Origin: an uncultured Spirochaetales bacterium | GTDB taxonomy: Bacteria; Spirochaetota; Spirochaetia; Sphaerochaetales; Sphaerochaetaceae | Reading direction: 5' to 3' | NCBI GenBank assembly: GCA_934247875.1 | Contig: CAKQJZ010000025.1 | Location: 1-24,816 of the forward strand | DNA length: 24,816 nt | In this document: one piece after another, positions 5,942 to 13,460 of the stretch | Position numbering within the stretch: position 1 is the first letter of the stretch | How the letters are laid out: every line of letters starts with the position of its first letter | Notes under the pieces: model-generated | The model's input: only the letters and a program-made list of their open reading frames with translations | The model's database searches: none | Told to the model about the DNA's origin: nothing | Made by a program: the position numbers and the translations under genes

Positions 5942-8158
5942 ATGAAAAAAAGACTTGTAACTTCAGCACTTCCTTATGTAAATAATATTCCACACCTTGG
6001 CAACCTTACTCAGGTTTTATCTGCAGATGTCTTTGCACGCTTTTGCAGATCAAAGGGCTATGAGACGCTGTATATCTGCGGCACAGATGAGTATGGCACA
6101 GCCAGTGAGACAAGAGCGCTTCAGGAAGGTGTAACACCTAGAGAGCTATGTGACCATTACCATAAGATCCATGAAGAGATCTACAAATGGTTCAACATCT
6201 CATTTGACTACTTTGGACGCACATCCACTCCGCTTCAGACTAAGATTGTTCAGCATATATTCAATAAAGTAGATGAGAATGGATATATCAGCGAAAAAGA
6301 GAGTGAGCAGCTATATTGCCCTAACTGCAAGAGATACTTAGCAGATAGATATGTTGTTGGCACTTGTCCTCATTGCCATGAAGAGGGTGCGCGCGGCGAT
6401 CAGTGTGATAAATGCGGCACGCTTTTAGAGCCTACAGAGCTTATAGATCCAAAGTGCTCAGTTTGTGGTACAACTCCTGTTCTTAAAAAGACTAAGCATC
6501 TTTATATCAATCTTCCAAAAGCTCTTCCTCTTTTGCAGGTATGGATGGAAAAAGCATCTGTTGAAGGTTATTGGGCTAAGAATGCTATACAGATCACTAA
6601 CTCATGGATTCGCGATGGGCTTCAGGAGCGCTGCATTACAAGAGACCTGAAGTGGGGTATTCCAGTACCTAAGCCAGGTTATGAAGATAAGGTATTCTAT
6701 GTTTGGTTTGATGCTCCAATTGGATATATCTCAATAACAGCCAATGCAACAAAAGATTGGGAGTATTGGTGGAGAGATCCAGAGAACACAGATCTATTCC
6801 AGTTCATCGGAAAGGATAATATTCCATTCCATACTGTAATTTTCCCATCCTCTCTGCTTGCAACAGGCGAGAAGTGGACAATGCTTCATCATATGTCATC
6901 AACTGAGTATTTAAACTATGAAGGTGGCAAATTCAGCAAGAGCAAAGGTATTGGAATATTCGGCAACGATGTAGAAGAGACAGGAATACCTGCAGATGTA
7001 TGGCGTTTCTATATGTTCTACAACAGACCTGAAAAGAGTGATTTCACATTTACATGGAAAGATTTCCAGGAAAAGCTCAACAAAGAGCTTATTGGCAATC
7101 TTTCAAACCTTGTAAACAGAACTCTTACATTCACATCCCGCTTCTTCTCTGGTCGAATTGAAGAGGGTGAAGTAATTGAAGAACTTCAGAGTGAGATCAA
7201 AGCAAGAGAAGCAGAGATTACTGCGTTGCTCGATAGAGCTGAGGAGCGTGATGCGCTGAGAGCTATCTTTGCACTCTCTGATTTAGGCAATAAGGCATTC
7301 CAGGATAATGAGCCTTGGAAGCTTAGAACAGAGGACCCAGAGAAGGCTAAAGCACTTCTCAGAACTCTTCTATATCTCATAAGAGATCTTGGCATTATGG
7401 TCACTCCATATATGCCATCAACTGGAGAGAAGATTCTATCATTCCTGAAGAAAAAGAATCTCAACTGGAATGATATTGGCTCCTTCACTGGAGATGTTGA
7501 GGTTGGAGAGGTTTCTCTACTATTCTCAAAGCTTGAAGATAAGAGAGTAGAGGAATTGAGAGAGCGCTATTCAGGCAGCCAGAAGGAAAGAGAAGAGCGC
7601 GAGACTAAAGCAAATAAAAAAGTAAATGGAGAAGATAAAATGGATGAGAACCTATCTATAAAGGATACATTTGCAAAGAAAGTAATCCTCAAGGTTTCAA
7701 AGATCGTTGAGTGTGATAAGCACCCAGATGGAGATAAGCTATATATTCTTAAGCTTGATACAGGTGAAGAGGAACTAAGAACAATTGTATCTTCAATCGT
7801 TCCTTACTACACAAGAGAAGAGCTGCTTGGAAGAAATATTGTACTTGTATCTAACTTAAAGCCAGCTAACTTCAGAGGCGTAAAGAGCAACGGAATGCTA
7901 TTGGCAGCTGCGGATGCAAATGACGAGACTCATTCAACTTGCGAAGTCATCTTTGCAGATGATATCCCAGTTGGATCTGTGCTTAAGTTCGATGATGAGG
8001 GAGACACGGAGAAAGTAACAACATATCTTAAGCCTGATCACTTCTTTGCTCTTCCTATGAAGACTGTCAATGGAGAGGTTGTTGTTGAGGGTTCTCCACT
8101 AGGTTTTGAAGGAAAACATCTCCATGTATATAAATATATAAATGGAAATGTAGGTTAA
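5942..8158 (+). CDS. metG: Methionine--tRNA ligase with C-terminal tRNA-binding domain
   Basis: A class I aminoacyl-tRNA synthetase that charges tRNA-Met, 738 residues. The N-terminus TSALPYVNNIPHLGNL holds the HIGH-type motif (HLG at 18-20), and KFSKS at 330-334 is the KMSKS motif. The connective insert has four CxxC/CxxC-type zinc pairs (Cys126/129, 142/145, 155/158, 172/175), the two-knuckle MetG1 form. After the anticodon-binding helical domain a charged linker (about 545-570) leads to an EMAPII/Trbp111-like OB-fold that contains CDKHPDGDKLYILKLDTG and SNLKPANFRGVKSNGMLLAA; this domain also drives dimerisation in related enzymes. An upstream in-frame ATG at 5906 would add 12 residues but lies inside the promoter; 5942 begins MKKRLVTSALPYV, the conserved start. 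Confidence 0.96.
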   Translation: MKKRLVTSALPYVNNIPHLGNLTQVLSADVFARFCRSKGYETLYICGTDEYGTASETRALQEGVTPRELCDHYHKIHEEIYKWFNISFDYFGRTSTPLQTKIVQHIFNKVDENGYISEKESEQLYCPNCKRYLADRYVVGTCPHCHEEGARGDQCDKCGTLLEPTELIDPKCSVCGTTPVLKKTKHLYINLPKALPLLQVWMEKASVEGYWAKNAIQITNSWIRDGLQERCITRDLKWGIPVPKPGYEDKVFYVWFDAPIGYISITANATKDWEYWWRDPENTDLFQFIGKDNIPFHTVIFPSSLLATGEKWTMLHHMSSTEYLNYEGGKFSKSKGIGIFGNDVEETGIPADVWRFYMFYNRPEKSDFTFTWKDFQEKLNKELIGNLSNLVNRTLTFTSRFFSGRIEEGEVIEELQSEIKAREAEITALLDRAEERDALRAIFALSDLGNKAFQDNEPWKLRTEDPEKAKALLRTLLYLIRDLGIMVTPYMPSTGEKILSFLKKKNLNWNDIGSFTGDVEVGEVSLLFSKLEDKRVEELRERYSGSQKEREERETKANKKVNGEDKMDENLSIKDTFAKKVILKVSKIVECDKHPDGDKLYILKLDTGEEELRTIVSSIVPYYTREELLGRNIVLVSNLKPANFRGVKSNGMLLAAADANDETHSTCEVIFADDIPVGSVLKFDDEGDTEKVTTYLKPDHFFALPMKTVNGEVVVEGSPLGFEGKHLHVYKYINGNVG

Positions 8159-8172
8159 TTGGCCAATATTAC

Positions 8173-8200
8173 TTGACGATATAAACTCAAAAAGTAATAA
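8173..8200 (+). promoter_or_regulatory. Candidate promoter of the small basic ribosomal-protein gene
   Basis: TTGACG (8173-8178) and TAATAA (8195-8200) are 16 bases apart and lie just after the metG stop, giving the short gene at 8252 its own transcript. Its start would be near 8207, with a leader of about 45 bases. Confidence 0.45.
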
Positions 8201-8251
8201 TAGTCGGAGTAATTACATTTTATCCAATTGGAAATAATAAGGAGTACTACT

Positions 8252-8341
8252 GTGCCTTGCGGAAAGAAAAGAAAGAAGCATAAGATCGCAACTCATAAGA
8301 GAAAGAAAAAGCTCAGAATGAACAGACATAAGAAGAAATAA
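8252..8341 (+). CDS. 29-residue AURKAIP1/COX24-domain (mS38/bS22-like) small ribosomal protein
   Basis: A 29-codon gene starts with GTG. The Shine-Dalgarno AAGGAG (8239-8244) is seven bases before it. The peptide starts MPCGKKRKKHKIATHKRKKK and ends LRMNRHKKK, so more than half its residues are Lys, Arg or His. This matches what I know of the short bacterial AURKAIP1/COX24 C-terminal domain proteins. Their relatives are mitochondrial mS38 and mycobacterial bS22, which sit on the small ribosomal subunit near the decoding site. It has a promoter candidate upstream and a hairpin downstream, so it is a stand-alone unit. It is easily missed because of its size and GTG start. The family assignment is from memory of the motif, not a search. 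Confidence 0.82.
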   Translation: MPCGKKRKKHKIATHKRKKKLRMNRHKKK

Positions 8342-8364
8342 TATTCTTCATGCTTCTATAGTAA

Positions 8365-8392
8365 TCGCCACCATTATTGGTGGCGAATTCTT
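8365..8392 (+). terminator. Intrinsic terminator between convergent genes
   Basis: TCGCCACCA (8365-8373) pairs with TGGTGGCGA (8378-8386) around a four-base loop, and ATTCTTT follows on the plus strand. It closes the small ribosomal-protein gene. The lipoprotein gene on the other strand stops at 8392, so the stem may serve both, though the minus-strand tail is not T-rich. Confidence 0.65.
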
Positions 8393-9405
8393 TATAGTGG
8401 GTAGTAAGGCATTTTATAGTTGATTGTTATAGATCCGATGCTGCCTTTGAATGCATGGTATAACAGTGCGTCGTATCTCATGAGGCCTGGCTTTGGCTTA
8501 TGAGTCAGCTCTAAGCTATTCTGTCCTTCTAGTTTCTCACCCTCTAAATACCATTCTACAGAGATATCATTGGACTTTATCCCTTCAGGAAGCTCTCCAA
8601 GAGTTATCTGAAATTTGACGTTTTCTGGGATTCCTTCTGCAGATGTGTTCAGTTCTGTTGCTGTCAAAGAAGCAGTAATGGGAGATGCGACCATATCCTT
8701 AATTCCTAAAATCATGGATACGCTTGTATTACCTATGATGAACTCTAGATCCTTGCCTTCTGTAAGCTCTCCATTGGCAATCCTTACAGCTTCAACAAGC
8801 CCAGATACTATTACTTCTTTATCTATTATCTTCGCATGCATTGTGTAAGAGCCTGCAGGAAGTGATAGCTCAGAGATAGTGAAAGTGCCATCGGTTTTGT
8901 TGAGAATAAGCTTATCATTTGCGATTTCTACCTTCTGGTTTTCCTGGTTGATGAATTCAACTGTGACTGTTGGATTCTCTACTTGTTTTGGATTCCATTT
9001 GAAATTGGCTTTGAATGTACCGTTTCCAAAGAGAGTATCCAAAAGGACTGTGAATGTGTTGTTGCCTTTATAGAGCCATACAGATGTGCTCCCCGCTGCT
9101 ATTACCTGGTCTTTCTTATTAAGCGACTCAGCGTTGATCTCATAGTTGCCGATTACGATATCTGTAACATTGAGCTCGCTATTGCTTGTCGTGAATGTCT
9201 TATCATAACCATTTGGGCCTGTGACTTTGACTCTGTATTTAGCAACATTCAGTGAGTCTGGGTTGTTAGGAAGCAATGTTCTCTCATCGATGTTCTTGAA
9301 ATAGATCCTCATTGAGGATGATTTCACGTCTTCTCCTTCGCAAGACGGAAAGAGCACAATTGCTGCTAAGAGCAATACGAAAATTGGTAGTAAAGTCTTC
9401 TTCAT
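8392..9405 (-). CDS. Predicted surface lipoprotein with beta-sandwich repeats, function unknown
   Basis: A 337-residue protein I do not recognise. Its N-terminus MKKTLLPIFVLLLAAIVLFPSC is a type II signal peptide ending at Cys22. Phe-Pro-Ser before the Cys is a loose lipobox of the kind accepted in spirochaetes. The mature part is rich in Thr, Asn, Val and Ile with short beta strands. It contains at least two stretches resembling carboxypeptidase-regulatory/prealbumin-like sandwiches (VTDIVIGNYEINAESL around 65-80, and ISELSLPAGSYTMHAKI near 174-190). That pattern suggests an exported structural or adhesive role, which is inference only. AAAGGAG precedes ATG 9405. It lies 43 bp downstream of tcdA on the same strand and could share its transcript. 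Confidence 0.75.
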   Translation of the reverse strand: MKKTLLPIFVLLLAAIVLFPSCEGEDVKSSSMRIYFKNIDERTLLPNNPDSLNVAKYRVKVTGPNGYDKTFTTSNSELNVTDIVIGNYEINAESLNKKDQVIAAGSTSVWLYKGNNTFTVLLDTLFGNGTFKANFKWNPKQVENPTVTVEFINQENQKVEIANDKLILNKTDGTFTISELSLPAGSYTMHAKIIDKEVIVSGLVEAVRIANGELTEGKDLEFIIGNTSVSMILGIKDMVASPITASLTATELNTSAEGIPENVKFQITLGELPEGIKSNDISVEWYLEGEKLEGQNSLELTHKPKPGLMRYDALLYHAFKGSIGSITINYKMPYYPL

Positions 9406-9448
9406 AAAAAACTCCTTTACTATCTATTCGCAATATTTTCATTTTTTG

Positions 9449-10228
9449 CTAATTTTTAGGACGAAATTCTTCTTCTCCATGGAAAATTTCCTCTCCAAGA
9501 AGCTTTATCAATGCTAAATGAGCAATATTCTCTCCAAAAATTGCTGTTATAGTTGGAAGAGAACCAAGCACAACGCGCTTTCTGCCTCTGTCTATCATTC
9601 TCTCTGCGCTTTCATCTTCTTCTGGGTCTATATACTTGAAGTTTACCTTCTCAGGAGAGAAGACACATTCAATGCCTCTTCCAACGCCGCGGCGTCTGAG
9701 GCCTGCTCTGATCTGGCGTGCAAGCGGGCAGCCCCATGTGTCGAAGATATCTCCTGTTTTGATAAGGCTGGGGTTTCGTCTTAGTGCAGCGCCCATAGAG
9801 GAGATGATAGGTATGTTGTTCTTATATGCATCCTCAAGCAGATTGAGCTTAGGATTCAAAGAGTCTATGCAATCTAAAACCAGATCAGCACCATCAAAGA
9901 GTAGATTATGGTTTTCATTTGATAAGAATTCTCTATATGCACTTACTTTGATATCTGGGTTGATATCCTTCAGCCTTTTCTCCATTACATCAACTTTATA
10001 TTCGCCTATAGTGGAGTGGAGTGCTATAAGCTGTCTATTTATATTGCTTTCGCTTATTGTGTCGAAATCGAGTATTCTTATCTCTCCAACACCAGATCTG
10101 GCAAGCGCTTCTATAGCGAAGCCCCCAACAGCTCCAACACCTGCAACTGATACGCACTTATTATGAAGCGCTTCTACGCTTTCTTCTCCGATGAACCTCG
10201 AAATCCTTAAAAACTGAACACTAGACAT
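9449..10228 (-). CDS. tcdA: tRNA threonylcarbamoyladenosine dehydratase (TcdA/CsdL family)
   Basis: A 259-residue E1-like (ThiF/MoeB-fold) enzyme that uses ATP to cyclise t6A at position 37 of ANN-reading tRNAs to ct6A. The N-terminus RFIGEESVEAL leads into the nucleotide-binding loop AGVGAVGGFAIEALARSGVG (29-48), then the acidic strand ILDFDTISESNINRQ with Arg65 and Gln66, and the family-typical LRRRGVGRGIECVFSPE later. These features separate TcdA from ThiF and MoeB, and no zinc CxxC pairs of MoeB type are seen. ATG 10228 overlaps the end of the TatD-like gene by eight bases, so the pair is coupled. The t6A-modified tRNA pool makes it a translation-accuracy gene. Confidence 0.9.
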   Translation of the reverse strand: MSSVQFLRISRFIGEESVEALHNKCVSVAGVGAVGGFAIEALARSGVGEIRILDFDTISESNINRQLIALHSTIGEYKVDVMEKRLKDINPDIKVSAYREFLSNENHNLLFDGADLVLDCIDSLNPKLNLLEDAYKNNIPIISSMGAALRRNPSLIKTGDIFDTWGCPLARQIRAGLRRRGVGRGIECVFSPEKVNFKYIDPEEDESAERMIDRGRKRVVLGSLPTITAIFGENIAHLALIKLLGEEIFHGEEEFRPKN

Positions 10229-10826
10229 CGAGTAACTCCCTTATTATTTTCTCTGTTCTTTCTTCTGTATTATATGGGACATGCTGATCGATAGTTTTAA
10301 TCAGGCTGCTAAGTGCTTCAATCTCTTCATTTCCTGTCTTCATGTCACTCTCGACTAAGAAGGGCAGAGTGAGAAGCTCTTTGAAGCTTTTGGCTTTCAG
10401 CGCTCTAGGGGAGAGTGAGATGTAACCACCTCGTTTTGTTAGCTCTTTGGCTGTTTCAAAACTACCTGTAAAGCCATGCACTATGAACTTCTTTGGCTTG
10501 ATTTCATCAATGCATCTCAAAAGCTCGTCAATGTAGCCAACAGCATGAATAGTTATCAATCTATCATATGATTTAGCAATCGATAGCGCTTCTTTGAATA
10601 CTTTGATCTGCTTATCTTTCTCAGGAAATCGCTTATCGATGCCTATCTCCCCTGAGTAAAGTCCTCTCTTCAGCAGTTCTTCATAAAGCTCTAAATCAGA
10701 ATTAGGGTATAAAAGCCCTGCAGAAAGGTATTCAAAGCCTTTAGCGTTACGAGCTTCCTCGCCGCTTGTTGTGTTAACAAGTGCGCTATCTGTTGCTATT
10801 CCGATATGAGCATGTGCATCAAACAT
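10221..10826 (-). CDS. TatD-family metal-dependent hydrolase (short form)
   Basis: A 201-residue member of the TatD amidohydrolase-like family, whose studied members are metal-dependent deoxyribonucleases or related phosphoesterases. All the ligands expected of a TIM-barrel metal site are visible: His5 and His7 (DAHAHIG), Glu60 (GEIGID), His94 (TIHAVG), His117 (VHGFTGS) and Asp161 (VESDMKTG). It is about 50-60 residues shorter than typical TatD (about 255-265), with the deletions mostly between the ligands and at the C-terminus. It is four bases downstream of the MATE gene and overlaps tcdA. The substrate is uncertain, so no symbol is given. Confidence 0.85.
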   Translation of the reverse strand: MFDAHAHIGIATDSALVNTTSGEEARNAKGFEYLSAGLLYPNSDLELYEELLKRGLYSGEIGIDKRFPEKDKQIKVFKEALSIAKSYDRLITIHAVGYIDELLRCIDEIKPKKFIVHGFTGSFETAKELTKRGGYISLSPRALKAKSFKELLTLPFLVESDMKTGNEEIEALSSLIKTIDQHVPYNTEERTEKIIRELLDV

Positions 10827-10830
10827 TGCC

Positions 10831-12222
10831 TCAGTTTATAGATTTAGCAGCGCTTTGTCTTTCCTTTTTGATGATAATCTCACCGACAATGAATGCAAGC
10901 AGGCCTGTAAGTGAGTTTGAAATAGCTACAGTGAGGCCTACAGCTGAATAATCCAGAGCTGTGAAATGTGAGAAATAGAATATCAGAGGAAGGCGGAATA
11001 TGAATACACGTGCAAAGTTTATAAATAGTGTAAGCTTCGTTCTTCCAGTTGCAAGTATTATAGGAATAGATGCGTAGTATAGGGAGAGGAGCAAGCAGCC
11101 AAATAACTCATAGTGGAATGTTTTGATAATCATATTGAAGAATGTTTCATTGAAGCCACCCTTAGCAAAAGCGAAAAGCTTTGCTATTGGAGTAGTGAGA
11201 ACATAGATTATCACGATTCCAATGATGCCTATGAGAATCTGAGCAAGCTGCATTCTTCTATATGCTTTAATAGTCCTATCTAAATCATCATGGCCTTTAA
11301 GCTGCCCTAAAAGCGCAGTGCCGCCGTCCATTATCCCATATTGCCAGCCAGTGAGCATGCCAGACATGTTGTTGGATATTCCTGCAGCTCCAACTGCATC
11401 AGAGCCGTAGTCTGCTGCCATCTTGTTGACTTCTGCTTTGCCAAGTGAGAATGCGATCTTCTCAACCATAGATGGAAAAGAGAGCTTCAATATTGGAAGC
11501 ACTGTAGATTTTTTCATGACAATTGATTTGAAGGCAAATGAGAATGCATCATCGTCTTTAGTAAGTGCATAAAGCCCATATATGAAAACTACTGAGTAAG
11601 AGATAATTGTTGCTATTGCTATGTGTATGATAGTTCCATTGAATACATATATGAATATTGCTGTAAGTGCGAGTTTGACTACTATCTGGATTATATTCAG
11701 AACAACTATCTTCTTGCTCTCTCCTCTGCTTTTCTCAATCGATATGTATATCGAGTTGAAGTAGCTTAAGACTACAGCAATCATCAATAGCATGAAGTAT
11801 TTAGAGCCGGATCTTATAAAAGCTTCAGGTGTTCCTGCTAGTTTCAATAATGATGGGATAAAAGGAAGTGACAATAGCACTAAAAATGCAAAGCATGCAG
11901 AAATTGCAATCAGCGTTGATAGTGTTTCCTTTACTTTGTCATAGTCGCCGCTTCCGTAGCTTCTGCTGATGAGTATTGTACCGCCGACTGCGAGGCCACC
12001 GCCAACAGCTGCTACGATATGCTGAAGCTGAACCATGTAGACAACAGTAGAAACAGCTTCGCTTGATATAGCAGATGCCATGATAGTATCAAGGATATTG
12101 AAAAGATTAGTTACAGCCTGAAATAGTGCAAGAGGTAAGCACACTTTGAAAATGACTGGCCAGATTGGACCATATAAAACTTCATCTCTGAATTTCTCAT
12201 CTCTGATAGATAACTTTGCCAT
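10831..12222 (-). CDS. MATE family efflux transporter
   Basis: A full-length (463-residue) MATE transporter with about twelve hydrophobic segments. MATE proteins export cationic drugs or metabolites in exchange for Na+ or H+. The N-terminus VLYGPIWPVIFKVCLPLALFQAVTNLFNILDTIMAS is the usual first helix. VGGGLAVGGTILISRSYGSGDYDKV carries the conserved loop after helix 2, and SFPSMVEKIAFSLGKAEVNKMAADYG starts the second half. It is divergent from an AraC-type regulator, a pairing that often marks a regulated transporter. No Shine-Dalgarno precedes ATG 12222; TATAAA (12236-12231) lies eight bases upstream and could give a near-leaderless message, but no matching -35 is clear. It is distinct from the broken MATE gene at the left edge. 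Confidence 0.93.
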   Translation of the reverse strand: MAKLSIRDEKFRDEVLYGPIWPVIFKVCLPLALFQAVTNLFNILDTIMASAISSEAVSTVVYMVQLQHIVAAVGGGLAVGGTILISRSYGSGDYDKVKETLSTLIAISACFAFLVLLSLPFIPSLLKLAGTPEAFIRSGSKYFMLLMIAVVLSYFNSIYISIEKSRGESKKIVVLNIIQIVVKLALTAIFIYVFNGTIIHIAIATIISYSVVFIYGLYALTKDDDAFSFAFKSIVMKKSTVLPILKLSFPSMVEKIAFSLGKAEVNKMAADYGSDAVGAAGISNNMSGMLTGWQYGIMDGGTALLGQLKGHDDLDRTIKAYRRMQLAQILIGIIGIVIIYVLTTPIAKLFAFAKGGFNETFFNMIIKTFHYELFGCLLLSLYYASIPIILATGRTKLTLFINFARVFIFRLPLIFYFSHFTALDYSAVGLTVAISNSLTGLLAFIVGEIIIKKERQSAAKSIN

Positions 12223-12246
12223 GTGATATTTTTATAATTAATATTA

Positions 12247-12274
12247 TTGAAATAATAGATGATTTTCTTAATAA
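12247..12274 (+). promoter_or_regulatory. Candidate promoter of the AraC-type regulator gene
   Basis: TTGAAA (12247-12252) and TAATAA (12269-12274) are 16 bases apart within the 82-bp, very AT-rich divergent region. The AT-richness makes chance matches likely. No good Shine-Dalgarno precedes the ATG at 12305. Confidence 0.35.
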
Positions 12275-12304
12275 TAAGAGCCGAACTATTAAAATATTAA
12301 GATT

Positions 12305-13066
12305 ATGGAAAATTTAATTTGCAGCTACAGGCGTTCAGAGCCACATATTGAGATGCCATATCTACAGCGTCATGATGATATGCATGAAATTTATTATCTC
12401 TCATCGGGCAAACGAAAGTACTATGTTGGAGGTCAAGTCTACTCAATTGAAAGCGGGGATTTTGTCTTTATAAAGAGTGGCATTCTTCATAGAACTACTT
12501 ATAACGACAACTCATTTCATTCTCGATACTATGCTTTGATTCCGTCTTCCTGGTTCTCTGAAATAAGCCATCTTCTTCCAGATAGCTTCTTTGTCAAAGG
12601 ACAAGATAAGCTAGAGCTTTACTTTGCGGAGCTTGTCAGAGAAAAGGAGCTTGGAGACAGCTACTCAGCTTTCCGCGCAAAAGGACTTGCTTCGATTATT
12701 ATATCTGAAGCACTCAGAGCTAATAAGAAAGAAAGCACAGAGACAGACTTTGTGAAAGATGTGCTTGATTATGTTGCTTCTAATATAGATAAGGATCTGA
12801 CGCTGAATAATATAGCTAAGCACTATGATCTTGCACCAAATTACTTTACATCAGTTTTCCATAATAAGTCAGGCATGACGCTCTCTGATGCTATTAAGAT
12901 GGTAAAGCTTGAAAAGGCTTCTAAGCTCTTAGAAGAGAGCAGCTACTCAATAAGCGAAATAAGCGAGATGTGCGGCTTCAACGATCCAGGATATTTCTCA
13001 TCTGTTTTCAGATCTCAGATGAAGATAAGTCCATATCAATATAGGAAGAAATACAATCTGCGTTAA
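12305..13066 (+). CDS. AraC family transcriptional regulator with N-terminal cupin
   Basis: A 253-residue regulator. The first half is a cupin-like sensor (HDDMHEIYYLSSGKRKYYVGGQVYSIESGDFVFIKSGILHRT, residues 23-64) with the His/Glu pattern typical of small-ligand pockets. The last 106 residues hold two helix-turn-helix units: LTLNNIAKHYDLAPNYFTSVF and the highly conserved ISEISEMCGFNDPGYFSSVFRSQMKISPYQYRKKY. It is transcribed away from the MATE gene across 82 bp, so regulation of MATE-tatD-tcdA is a reasonable inference. The ligand is unknown. Confidence 0.92.
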   Translation: MENLICSYRRSEPHIEMPYLQRHDDMHEIYYLSSGKRKYYVGGQVYSIESGDFVFIKSGILHRTTYNDNSFHSRYYALIPSSWFSEISHLLPDSFFVKGQDKLELYFAELVREKELGDSYSAFRAKGLASIIISEALRANKKESTETDFVKDVLDYVASNIDKDLTLNNIAKHYDLAPNYFTSVFHNKSGMTLSDAIKMVKLEKASKLLEESSYSISEISEMCGFNDPGYFSSVFRSQMKISPYQYRKKYNLR

Positions 13067-13090
13067 GCTTGACTATAGCTTATTGTTTTT
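13064..13090 (+). terminator. Possible weak terminator of the AraC gene, overlapping the rpsF promoter
   Basis: TAAGCT (13064-13069) pairs with AGCTTA (13077-13082) and TTGTTTTT follows. The stem includes the AraC stop codon and the loop contains the rpsF -35. It has only six AU-rich pairs, so it would be weak. Confidence 0.3.
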
Positions 13091-13098
13091 GATATATT
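13069..13098 (+). promoter_or_regulatory. rpsF-ssb-rpsR operon promoter
   Basis: TTGACT (13069-13074) and TATATT (13093-13098) are 18 bases apart. Transcription would start near 13105 and leave a leader of about 53 bases that contains the palindrome at 13113-13129 and the Shine-Dalgarno AAGGAGG at 13146-13152. Confidence 0.6.
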
Positions 13099-13112
13099 AA
13101 ATAAGCCTCTTT

Positions 13113-13129
13113 ATCCGACTTAGTCGGAT
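13113..13129 (+). promoter_or_regulatory. Palindromic hairpin in the rpsF leader
   Basis: ATCCGACT-T-AGTCGGAT is a perfect 8-bp inverted repeat around one base; as RNA it would be a seven-pair stem with loop TTA. Many bacteria control rpsF/rpsR through an S6:S18-binding leader structure that has a conserved CCG. This hairpin has CCG in the stem, so it could be a simple variant, or a DNA operator. The hairpin is seen; its role is inference. Confidence 0.5.
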
Positions 13130-13157
13130 CAAATTTATAGACCATAAGGAGGAACCC

Positions 13158-13445
13158 ATGATTTCAAATTATGAGTTCACCGTAATCCTCGATCAGGATG
13201 AGGAGAAGATGAAGGAAGGCCTCGCTCTAGTTGAAGAGACCTTCAAAGCTAATGGTGTAGAGATCACCAAGCAGGATGATATGGGAGTTAGAACACTCCA
13301 GTATCTCATCAATAAGCAGGAAAAGGGCCACTATGTTTATTTCGAGATCAAGGCTGATGGCGCAAAGATTCAGTCTATGTCCAGAACATTCCAGCTCTCA
13401 ACTCTAGTCTTAAAATTCTTATTTGTTAATCCAGACAAAAACTGA
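13158..13445 (+). CDS. rpsF: Small ribosomal subunit protein bS6
   Basis: A 95-residue bS6, which binds 16S rRNA in the platform as a heterodimer with bS18. It has the expected ferredoxin-like start YEFTVILDQDEEKMKEGL and the conserved GVRTLQYLINKQEKGHYVYFEI strand. The Shine-Dalgarno AAGGAGG (13146-13152) is strong and well placed. It is the first gene of rpsF-ssb-rpsR, so its partner bS18 is made from the same message and the two are available for joint autoregulation. Confidence 0.96.
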   Translation: MISNYEFTVILDQDEEKMKEGLALVEETFKANGVEITKQDDMGVRTLQYLINKQEKGHYVYFEIKADGAKIQSMSRTFQLSTLVLKFLFVNPDKN

Positions 13446-13460
13446 TTGACGAGGTGACTA

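Noticed and set aside
8161..8251. Riboswitch or T-box before the small basic gene
   Set aside because: No conserved aptamer or stem pattern could be drawn; only a promoter and a Shine-Dalgarno are visible.
9518..10166. Two plus-strand ORFs opposite tcdA
   Set aside because: Antisense shadows caused by codon bias; tcdA motifs are on the minus strand.
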